Part shown: positions 1 through 7,800 of the stretch, piece by piece | Layout: each line of letters begins with the position of its first letter | Numbering within the stretch: position 1 is the stretch's first letter | Assembly (NCBI RefSeq): GCF_031954365.1 | Contig: NZ_JAUSVZ010000009.1 | From: Brevibacillus aydinogluensis | GTDB lineage: Bacteria > Bacillota > Bacilli > Brevibacillales > Brevibacillaceae | DNA: 64,000 nt | Direction: 5' to 3' (one strand) | Translations under genes and position numbers: made by a program | Notes under the pieces: model-generated | Told to the model about the DNA's origin: nothing | What the model saw: the letters and a program-made list of their open reading frames with translations, nothing else | The model's database searches: none

Positions 1-10
1 AATTAAATAA

Positions 11-66
11 GCTGACGCCAGTCGAGTACAGGCGTCAGCATGCGGCCTAACGGCCGGGGGTTTTTT
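11..66 (+). terminator. terminator-like hairpins at window start
   Basis: A 9-bp perfect inverted repeat (GCTGACGCC at 11-19, GGCGTCAGC at 31-39) is followed by a second small GGCC/GGCC stem at 43-55 and a run of T at 61-66. This probably ends a gene lying left of the window. Positions 67-247 show no gene. Confidence 0.5.
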
Positions 67-247
67 AAGTGTCTACAAAATGGGGTCTTGACCAGGAAGC
101 CGGGGGCGTTTTTTTTTGTTATTCGCTTGCGAAAGTCTTAAGTCAGTCAAAAAATACCCTTCATATTCCTTATTGTTGTTGATGACAGTAAATTAAGAAA
201 TAACTCTATAATGCGAAATAATAAAAACATTATATGGAAAATATCAA

Positions 248-276
248 TTGACAGAAAATAAAGAATTAAATAACAT
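248..276 (+). promoter_or_regulatory. candidate promoter of the Cys-rich peptide gene
   Basis: TTGACA at 248-253 and TAACAT at 271-276 are separated by 17 bp in very AT-rich DNA. The predicted transcript start would be close to the ribosome-binding site at 283-292, leaving a very short leader. TATAAT at 207-212, with a weak ATGACA at 182-187, is an alternative that would give a longer leader. Confidence 0.45.
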
Positions 277-298
277 ACAGACAAGGAGGTGATTGGGA

Positions 299-508
299 AT
301 GTTTCAAAAAATTTCAAATTTGTTTGGGGTAGCTCCTATGTACGAAGCTTGCGACAGACCTGGATTCATCGGTGGCCCCAAATATGTATGCGAGTTGGCC
401 ACTTGGTCTGACTGTTTCTCTGATTACGGTACCAAAACGTATATTAAGTACACGTATGACACGAGAAGCGGTGAACGATGTGAGGAAACTAAAGTGAGAT
501 GCTGCTAA
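299..508 (+). CDS. small six-cysteine peptide, candidate secreted bacteriocin-like precursor
   Basis: This 69-residue peptide is not recognised as a known family. The ATG at 299 is chosen because a very strong ribosome-binding site (AAGGAGGTGA, 283-292) sits 6 nt upstream; an in-frame TTG at 293 is too close to it. Six cysteines lie at residues 18, 31, 39, 61, 68 and 69 (spacing C-x12-C-x7-C-x21-C-x6-CC), enough for three disulfides, and the chain ends in CC. There is no classical signal peptide. A GG at residues 25-26 resembles a leader cleavage site, but cutting there would leave an odd number of cysteines. Downstream genes encode two CxxC proteins, a MauE-type membrane protein and an ABC exporter, so the inferred role is a disulfide-bonded exported peptide. 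Six-cysteine defensin-like bacteriocins such as laterosporulin are known from Brevibacillus, but the cysteine spacing here differs. Confidence 0.6.
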   Translation: MFQKISNLFGVAPMYEACDRPGFIGGPKYVCELATWSDCFSDYGTKTYIKYTYDTRSGERCEETKVRCC

Positions 509-568
509 CCATTTCATCAGCAAAGATCAGAGGTTCATAGCGCAAACGCCATCAAAATACTTGTGTGG

Positions 569-615
569 TAGTGGAAAAAGGAGGCCTTTATGAAGGCGAC
601 CTCCTTTTTCCACTA
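569..615 (+). terminator. strong hairpin between peptide gene and export genes
   Basis: A 16-bp perfect inverted repeat (TAGTGGAAAAAGGAGG at 569-584, complement at 600-615) contains a smaller CCTT/AAGG stem in its loop. No T-run follows, but the 3' arm itself carries five T. It sits between the precursor gene and the transporter genes, where partial termination would make peptide mRNA more abundant than transporter mRNA. Confidence 0.6.
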
Positions 616-652
616 TCTATGAGCAGACACATATGTTCAGGTGGGGGATGTA

Positions 653-1186
653 ATGATTTTTACTTCATATATTGTCTTGGCTTTAGGATGGGGGATCCTG
701 TCGGCTCAAATCGTTATGTTCCTCAAAAAGCTAAAAATGGAGATCTCCTTTCTTCCCCAAGCGCGTTACCGGTCGAAGCCCATTCAACAATCAGTTGGGA
801 AATCGATTGGTGACATGTTGGCTTTACCGGCTGCCGTAAAAGATAAGATATCTGTTCTGTTAGTATCATCGCCGACTTGCCCGCCTTGTCATGAAGCATT
901 GTCCGAATTTTTGCGCGAGAATGAAAGATGGCAACTACCGTTTGCTTGTATAACAGAAGCAGATGAAGCGGAATACTTTCAAAAATTTTATGACGACTAT
1001 AACCGTTTTGTGGATATTATACCATTTTACAGAAAGAATCTAAAACGGCTCGGTATCACGAAATTCCCTACATTTCTTGTCATTAACCAAGAGGGAGTCG
1101 TACTTCGCGAATTTTTGCTGGTTCCTTATTTGATGAAATACCTGGCACAAACCATTGGCAAAACAGGTGCAGGAAATGAAAAGTAG
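653..1186 (+). CDS. membrane-anchored thioredoxin-like protein (CPPC)
   Basis: A 177-residue protein with one N-terminal membrane segment (about residues 2-22) and an extracellular thioredoxin-like domain. The active-site motif is SSPTCPPCHEAL, and a later FPT carries the cis-proline expected of thioredoxin folds. The ATG at 653 follows the purine-rich GGTGGGGGATG at 640-650; a GTG at 641 is in frame but overlaps that site. The likely role is reducing, oxidising or isomerising cysteines of the exported peptide at the outer membrane face, perhaps with the MauE-type protein two genes on. It resembles MauD/TlpA/Bdb-type oxidoreductases. The stop overlaps the next gene by 11 nt, indicating translational coupling. 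Codon use is AT-rich like the rest of the cluster. Confidence 0.7.
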   Translation: MIFTSYIVLALGWGILSAQIVMFLKKLKMEISFLPQARYRSKPIQQSVGKSIGDMLALPAAVKDKISVLLVSSPTCPPCHEALSEFLRENERWQLPFACITEADEAEYFQKFYDDYNRFVDIIPFYRKNLKRLGITKFPTFLVINQEGVVLREFLLVPYLMKYLAQTIGKTGAGNEK

Positions 1187-2996
1187 TTATCTTGTGAGAG
1201 CGATTCAATTCGTGTGGCAAAGAGGAAAGTGGTGGATGATCGCATCCGTCACATTAAGTATTGTAAACGGTTGCTTCCCGTTTCTAACTTTGTGGATTTC
1301 AAAAGAGTTAATTGATGAAGTCACTCGTTTTATCCAGAGTGATACATGGGAGTATGTTGCTCTGGTCTGGTTGCTGATCGGACAATTTTCAATTACAGTT
1401 CTTTCATCTTTAAGCAAGAATATTAAGGAATATTTAGATAAACAGATGGTATTTAAAGTAGAATTTGACGTTCAGCACATGATATTGGCAAACACCTCGT
1501 CAGTTCCCGTCATGTATTTTGATCTGGCAGAATATCACAATCATTTGCAACGGATATCGGGGGGAGGATCAAGATTTTTATCACCTGTACGAACCATGAT
1601 TGATATGTTTGAAGCTGCACTCAGTTTGTGTTCGTACGCGGCCTTTTTGATTGTAATTCATTGGAGCCTTTTGCTTGTAAGTCTTTTAGCGACAATTCCC
1701 ATCTTTTTGGTTCAAGCAAAATATAGTCAACTCAGATACCGTCTCCATGTAAAGCAAAACCCGGTAGCCCGTGAGGCGGAATACTATAAATACCTGCTGC
1801 AGGATCGAACATCGGCGAAGGAAATTCGGTTGTTTGGGTTGGCTTCCTTCTTTCTCAATCGATGGATTGAAAAATTTGTACAGAATGCGAGCGAAACCCT
1901 TCGATTGGAAAGGAGGCAGCAGGGGGCAGAGGTTGGCATGGAGGCTGTTTCGTCCTTTTTTTACATGGGCATGGCAGTTGCTCTGATATGGTTGGCACGC
2001 ACAACGAAAATGAGCATTGGCGATTTCATTGCTATTATCCAGGCGATACAGGGAACACAAGGAACATTGAACCGTATCTCCACGCTTCTTGCAAAGTTGT
2101 ATGAAGAGAAGTTGTACATCAAAGATTTTTATCAATTTTTTGAGATTAAGGAACCGCGCATCGAGATTAACAAGGGTCAAGAACCATTTCCTACTCCCAT
2201 CCAGAGGGGAATCACGTTTGAAAATGTTTCGTTCCGCTATATTCATGGTGACCGGGATGTTTTGTCCAATGTTTCCTTTCATATTAATCCCCAGGAGAAG
2301 ATTGCCATCATAGGGCAAAATGGGTCGGGAAAAACCACGTTGATTAAATGTCTAATGGGCTTGTACCCCCCTCTTCACGGACAGATTAAAATAGATGGAA
2401 AAAATATCTATGACATTGACCAAAAACAATTGCTGAGTAACATTACAGTGATTTTCCAGGATTTTATTCGATATCATTTAACGGTTCGAGAGAATATTGC
2501 AGTTGGCGATATTAAGAGAATGGATGATTGGGAGAGGATTCAGGCCGTTGCAAAAGTAAGCGGAACAGACTCCTTCATTCAACAATTCGCGCTAGGATAT
2601 GAGACACCCTTGGGCAGACTACTGGTGGACGGAGAAGACCTCTCAGGTGGGCAATGGCAAAAAATAGCATTAGCGCGAGCCTTGTTTCGCGACAGTCAAG
2701 TAGTGATTCTAGACGAACCGACCGCTTCGCTCGACCCAATAGCTGAAATGGAAATTTTTCAAAACTTTAAACTCCTTGCTGATAAGAAAATCGCCATTTT
2801 TATTTCGCACCGGATGGCAGCATCCAGAATGGCCGACAGAATTATTGTCATGAAGGAAGGAAAAATTGTGGAAATGGGTACACATGAAGAGTTGATGGAA
2901 CTCAGGCAAGAGTATTACCACATGTATACCATGCAGGCACAATGGTTTTCCGCAGAAAGCGAATACACGAAGGAAGTGGTAGGATGGAGGAACTGA
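1176..2996 (+). CDS. ABC exporter, fused permease and ATPase
   Basis: A 606-residue half-transporter of the exporter type: an N-terminal six-helix membrane domain (about residues 20-300) followed by an ATPase domain. Walker A GQNGSGKTT starts near residue 380, the signature LSGGQ near 489 and Walker B VVILDEP near 510. It lacks an N-terminal C39 peptidase domain, so it cannot cut a double-glycine leader itself. ATG 1176 is preferred over the in-frame TTG 1155 because AGGTG lies at 1165-1169. It probably works as a homodimer exporting the six-cysteine peptide encoded upstream. It overlaps both neighbours (11 and 13 nt). The general family is certain; the substrate is inferred from context. Confidence 0.85.
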   Translation: MKSSYLVRAIQFVWQRGKWWMIASVTLSIVNGCFPFLTLWISKELIDEVTRFIQSDTWEYVALVWLLIGQFSITVLSSLSKNIKEYLDKQMVFKVEFDVQHMILANTSSVPVMYFDLAEYHNHLQRISGGGSRFLSPVRTMIDMFEAALSLCSYAAFLIVIHWSLLLVSLLATIPIFLVQAKYSQLRYRLHVKQNPVAREAEYYKYLLQDRTSAKEIRLFGLASFFLNRWIEKFVQNASETLRLERRQQGAEVGMEAVSSFFYMGMAVALIWLARTTKMSIGDFIAIIQAIQGTQGTLNRISTLLAKLYEEKLYIKDFYQFFEIKEPRIEINKGQEPFPTPIQRGITFENVSFRYIHGDRDVLSNVSFHINPQEKIAIIGQNGSGKTTLIKCLMGLYPPLHGQIKIDGKNIYDIDQKQLLSNITVIFQDFIRYHLTVRENIAVGDIKRMDDWERIQAVAKVSGTDSFIQQFALGYETPLGRLLVDGEDLSGGQWQKIALARALFRDSQVVILDEPTASLDPIAEMEIFQNFKLLADKKIAIFISHRMAASRMADRIIVMKEGKIVEMGTHEELMELRQEYYHMYTMQAQWFSAESEYTKEVVGWRN

Positions 2997-3550
2997 GTTT
3001 ATTTGCACGAGTGATTCTGGGAACCCTGTTTTTGAGTACAAGTGTCACGAAATTCCGAAAAAAGGAGGAGCATGTAGCCACTGTTATCAACTACCGAATC
3101 CTCCCTCCTTCTCTCGCATATCCGTTTGCACGTGCGGAGATGGCAACAGAATTGGCGGCAGGGATTCTGTTATGTGTCGGTTTGTTTCAACAGGCTGCTG
3201 CTTTGCTTTGCATATTGCTTCTGGCCGTCTACTCGTGCGCGATCGCAATAAATCTCGTGCGTGGGCGCAGGGAGGTATCTTGCGGTTGTGGCGGTATTGC
3301 AGGCAATCACACCCTGTCCTGGTGGCTTGTGTTGCGCAATTTCACTTTGATGATAATGGGAGGATGGCTTTTCCTTTATCCGTCTGCGTGGGTAAGTACG
3401 GACAACTTGTTGAGAGGAGAGCCTTTCAAGCTTTTTTATCCACGAATCTTTGAAGTCGTGATTGTTTCATGGTTGGTTGTAATGATGGTTATCATCTCCA
3501 ATCACCTTTGGGAATTATCAAAACGAATCAAGAGCTTCCGGAGAAGCTAG
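2984..3550 (+). CDS. MauE/DoxX-type membrane redox protein
   Basis: A 188-residue polytopic membrane protein with about four to five hydrophobic segments. The motif EVSCGCGG near the middle is typical of MauE-family proteins, which are thought to pass electrons or disulfides to thioredoxin-like partners. ATG 2984 is the first good start, preceded by GTGGTAGG; it overlaps the exporter gene by 13 nt. With the CPPC protein before it and the CGTC protein after it, it forms a plausible disulfide-management trio for the exported peptide. The family assignment rests on topology, the CxCGG motif and gene context. Confidence 0.7.
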   Translation: MEELSLFARVILGTLFLSTSVTKFRKKEEHVATVINYRILPPSLAYPFARAEMATELAAGILLCVGLFQQAAALLCILLLAVYSCAIAINLVRGRREVSCGCGGIAGNHTLSWWLVLRNFTLMIMGGWLFLYPSAWVSTDNLLRGEPFKLFYPRIFEVVIVSWLVVMMVIISNHLWELSKRIKSFRRS

Positions 3551-3575
3551 CTTAACTCATGCGGGGAGTGGAAGT

Positions 3576-4121
3576 ATGGATAACAAATTGGTAATCTCAA
3601 ATCTTTTATTATGGGTGGTCGTCTTTATTCAAACCTTTATCCTGTTCGTTTTTGTTCGTCTGGTTGTCCAATTTTTAAATCGTTTTCGGCTGGGGGACAT
3701 CCGGTTAGAGCCGCAAACTTTAGCCAAAGGAGACAAAGCGCCTTTTTTCCGGGAAAAGGATCAGCATGGGCAAATCGTAAGAATGCCGGATGAACAAGAA
3801 AAAAATACGTTGATGGTATTTACAAACGACATGTGCGGAACATGCAAACACGTGGTACCTGAATTAGCTCATGTAAAAAGACATTACACCGATCTCAGAA
3901 TTGTTGTTGTGTCCAATCCAATCTACTACGAAGAAGGCTTGCAGGTGCCAGATGGTGTTCATCTCATTCGTTCGGATGGACTTATGAATACATACCTGAT
4001 TCATTCGGTGCCAACCGCGATGCTGATCGACCGGGAAGGAATCATTTTAGCCACCCAATCCGTTTCCAGTTACGAGAATATTATGGACATGATTGGCCTA
4101 TCGTCTGAAAAAGTAAGCTAG
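3576..4121 (+). CDS. membrane-anchored TlpA/redoxin-like protein (CGTC)
   Basis: A 181-residue protein with an N-terminal transmembrane anchor (about residues 8-33) and a redoxin/TlpA-like domain beginning near KGDKAPFF. The redox motif is NDMCGTCKHV, with the cis-proline in HSVPTAML. It is 25 nt downstream of the MauE-like gene and 9 nt upstream of an ABC ATPase gene, with GGGAGTGG as ribosome-binding site. As the second thiol-disulfide protein of the cluster, it may pair with MauE while the CPPC protein acts on the substrate, or the reverse; the sequence does not decide this. Confidence 0.72.
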   Translation: MDNKLVISNLLLWVVVFIQTFILFVFVRLVVQFLNRFRLGDIRLEPQTLAKGDKAPFFREKDQHGQIVRMPDEQEKNTLMVFTNDMCGTCKHVVPELAHVKRHYTDLRIVVVSNPIYYEEGLQVPDGVHLIRSDGLMNTYLIHSVPTAMLIDREGIILATQSVSSYENIMDMIGLSSEKVS

Positions 4122-4130
4122 GGGGAACCA

Positions 4131-4823
4131 ATGAGTACAGCCATCACACTTGTGGACGTGGAAAAAACCTACCATGGTGACGGTGTGGTTACCCGAGCGC
4201 TTCAATCCGTCACCTTGACGCTGGACAAAGGACAATTTACCGCAATTCTCGGCCCCTCAGGGTCGGGAAAGACGACATTGCTTACCCTGATCGGCACGCT
4301 TGACCGACCGACGGCTGGAACGATCAGATACGGTGACGTGGACGTTCTGGCGTTGAAGGGGAAGCGAATTGCCGATTTCCGTTTTGAGCACATCGGGTTC
4401 GTGTTCCAACAATTTCATCTATTGCCCGCGTTGACCGCGCTGGAGAACGTGATGGCACCGTTGTTTTCGCGAAAGGTTTCCTATGACAAAAAAGCGAGAG
4501 CACGGGAACTGCTGGCCTGGGTGGGGCTGGAGGCCAAGAGCGATGCACTGCCGTCCCAATTATCGGGCGGGGAACAGCAGCGCGTGGCGATTGCCCGTGC
4601 ATTGGTCAATCGTCCGGACTGGCTGCTTGCCGATGAACCGACTGGCAATCTGGATACGAGAAACAGTGAAAACATCGTGAAACTGCTGCGAACCTATCAG
4701 CAGGAGCACGGTAGCGGCATTGTCTTGATCACGCATGATCAAACCTTAGCTGATCAAGCGGATCGGATCATCGAGATGCGCGATGGGCGAATCGTGTCCG
4801 ATTCCGGGAAGGAGACGGGATGA
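4131..4823 (+). CDS. ABC transporter ATPase, MacB/LolD type
   Basis: A 230-residue ATPase of the FtsE/MacB/LolD group. Walker A GPSGSGKTT begins near residue 41, with signature SGGEQQRVAIARAL and Walker B LLADEPTGNLD. The TGNLD ending and the H-loop in ITHD are typical of ATPases that pair with FtsX-like permeases. It overlaps the next gene by 4 nt (ATGA), so it almost certainly powers the large FtsX-M1 protein. Base composition rises in GC from about here, so it may belong to an older module than the four AT-rich genes before it. Confidence 0.88.
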   Translation: MSTAITLVDVEKTYHGDGVVTRALQSVTLTLDKGQFTAILGPSGSGKTTLLTLIGTLDRPTAGTIRYGDVDVLALKGKRIADFRFEHIGFVFQQFHLLPALTALENVMAPLFSRKVSYDKKARARELLAWVGLEAKSDALPSQLSGGEQQRVAIARALVNRPDWLLADEPTGNLDTRNSENIVKLLRTYQQEHGSGIVLITHDQTLADQADRIIEMRDGRIVSDSGKETG

Positions 4824-7800
4824 TTCAGTATATTTGGACACAGTGGTGGCGTCACCCCGAACGCTTTCTCCTGCTGCTGGTCGGAATGTTGGCCGTCAGT
4901 TCCGTTCTCAGTTACTTTATCGGCGTTACGGAGAGCAGCAGCGGCACGACCCACGATATTTTGCAAAAACGCTGGAAGGCGGCCTATCATCTGGTGGTTC
5001 GTCCCCCGGATACACGCAGTGTCACGGAACGGGACGGGCTATTGGAACCCAACTATCTGAGCGGTCTGCACGGGGGAATCAGCCTCGCGGATTACGAGGC
5101 GATCAAAAGAATGTCAGATATAGAAGTTGCCGCACCGCTGGCCCCTATCGGATACGACAGGCCCGTTTTTTCGTTTGGGAAGATCAGCAAGCCCAAACAA
5201 CCGGGAATCTATCGGCATGTTGTGGAGGTATATGCCAACGATGGTGTACAACCCAATCTAATGATGCAACAGACAAGGTATTACACCGTCGGCCCTTGGA
5301 GCATGCCGACCGATTGGGAACAGGCGCTGCGTGACTATGGGGTGGAATCATGGATACTAGATGTGGGCGGAGGAATCAATCAACAACTGCTGGTTGTTGG
5401 CATCGATCCTCAGGCAGAAGCGGCGTTGGTCGGATTGGATCAAGCCGTCTTGCCGATAGGGAAAAGCCGGTATTTTACGGAACAGGACAAAGTGACAACG
5501 ATAAATGTGGGAGACGGACGAAAGGTGATGCATCTGCCCATCCTGATGAGCAGCAGAATGGACAGCGACCTGAAGGTTACTTACAGGTACGAACGCTTGG
5601 ATCTCCCGTTTGCGACGAGTGAAGATGCCAACCGGACGATGGAAGAGGTGAAGAAGAACGGAGGGGTTTCCTATCTGCACCAACAAAAAAGCGCTGGAGA
5701 ACGGCTGGAATATGAGTTTGACTCTCGGCAGATGCACCAATTGATTATGGCCAGTTTGTCGGGCGTGGACCCTGAAACGGGACAGCCTTTTTCACGCGAT
5801 GATCACGGTGGCCAGTCTGCCTCTCTCGGTGGACTAATTTTGGAAAAGCCTTCTTCGCTTTCCCTGCGAAAAGTGAGCAGTCCTTACCCAGAACGCTGGC
5901 CTTACGGGTACGAGGCGATACCGGTGCAGCCCCATATTCCGGCAGAACTTCAGACATACTTCTTAATGAAGCCCGAGCGATATCCCAACTCCTTTCGCTC
6001 CACCCATTTTTTTGTTGATTGGAAAAACCGGAAAATAACCCCTTACTGGATAGGGTTTTACGATCCCGAAAAGTTGCGTATTTCCAAAGAACCGGACAGC
6101 GAGCTGCCCATGGAAACCTATCGGCCCGCTACTGGGCGGTTGGTGCTGGACAAAAACGACAGACCATTAAATCCCCCGGTACAGGTGAAACCGACTGACA
6201 ATCCGTTTGGACTTCTTACCAGTCCACCTCTGCTGTTGACTACCTTGGAAGCGGCAGCAGAGGTGTTGGGTGACAAACCGATTGCCGCGATTCGGCTGAA
6301 GGTAAAGGGAGTGCAGGAGGTAAGTGAAGAGAATAAGGAAAAACTAGAATTATTGGCGAAAGAGATCGAAAACAAGACAGGATTGATCGTCGATATCACC
6401 CTGGGATCGTCTCCCCAGCCCGTTCTCGTTCACATCCCGAAAAACGGTACGTACGACGAGTCGGGGTGGATGGAGCAGTTTTTTATCAAGCTTGGGACGG
6501 CTTTTACCCTGGTTCAGGAGACGAAGCTGGGCTTTTCCGGGGTGATTGGTATCGTGATGCTCATAGCTGTTGCCTACGTGTTCGCCACCAATCTGGTTAC
6601 GCTGTACGCCCGGACAGACGAGTTCGGTCTGCTGCTTGCTGTCGGCTGGCGGCCCGGACGCGTGGCGGGCATGATGTTTGTTGAGGCGGCCCTGTTGGGG
6701 GGAGGGGCCGCGCTGGTTAGCTGGGCAATCGCGGGATTTGCTGTATGGCAGCAACAAGCAGCGGTGCCGGTGTGGCGTATTTTTTTCATCGGTTTGTGCG
6801 GTCTGGTCATTTATGTGCTTGCGGCGATTCCGGCTGCATGGCTAGTCCGCAAGATAACGCCGCACGTAATCATGCGGTATGGCGAGATGCGTCCCGTGAC
6901 TCGACGGACCGTGCGGGTGAAGGGAACGTTTTCTCTGGCCTGGGGCCATTTGTTGGCAAGGTATCGCCGCAGTCTGTTGTCCGTCTTTGCCATGGCGGTG
7001 CCCACCTGCTTTCTGGTCTTTTATGAGTTTGTCACGAACCGCCTGCAGGGAGTTCTGTACACGTCGTGGCTGGGGCAGTATGTGGCCGTTGAGATCGGGG
7101 ATGTCCATTACATCGCGATGATACTCGCCTTGGCACTGGCTGTGCTGACAACGGCGCAGATCATGTGGCAAAACGTCATGGAACGAAAAGCGGAACTGCT
7201 GTTGCTCAAGGCCGTCGGTTGGCGCAGCGGGGCTATTTTTCGCCTGATCGTATGGGAAGGGGTGATGTGCGGACTCCTCGCTTCCGGATGCGGGCTGGCT
7301 TTGGGATGTGCCTTGATTGCGTGGATGTACCGTCAGTTGCCCGGCCTCGATGTCCTGTGGCTGATGGGGGTCGGCTTGATTCCGATATTGGCAGCCCTCC
7401 TCGGGGCTCTTTTTCCGGCGGTAATGGCGATGCGCCTAAGGCCGGCCGCAGGCATTCGCGGATCACAACGAAATCGTCAGCGTACGGAACGGAAGCTGCA
7501 GTTGACGATTGCGGTGCTGCTGGTTTCCAGCCTGTTAGGAGCTGCAATCGGCACGACCCGGTTGTGGCAGATGAATCCCCGCCAGGAGGCAGATATATCG
7601 ATTTCTGCATACGCACCCAATCAGTCAACAGGGGACGGAGCCAAAGACAGACCGGGCAAGGTTAGCGATCTGTCCGGATTTGATCCCCGTCCGGTTCCAG
7701 ACGGGAGCAAAGGAACGTACCAGTTGGCTTTTCACATGGATCACAGCGGGAAATTTACGGCTGAGGCGACGATTGTGGTGGAAAACCATTCGCCGGATAC

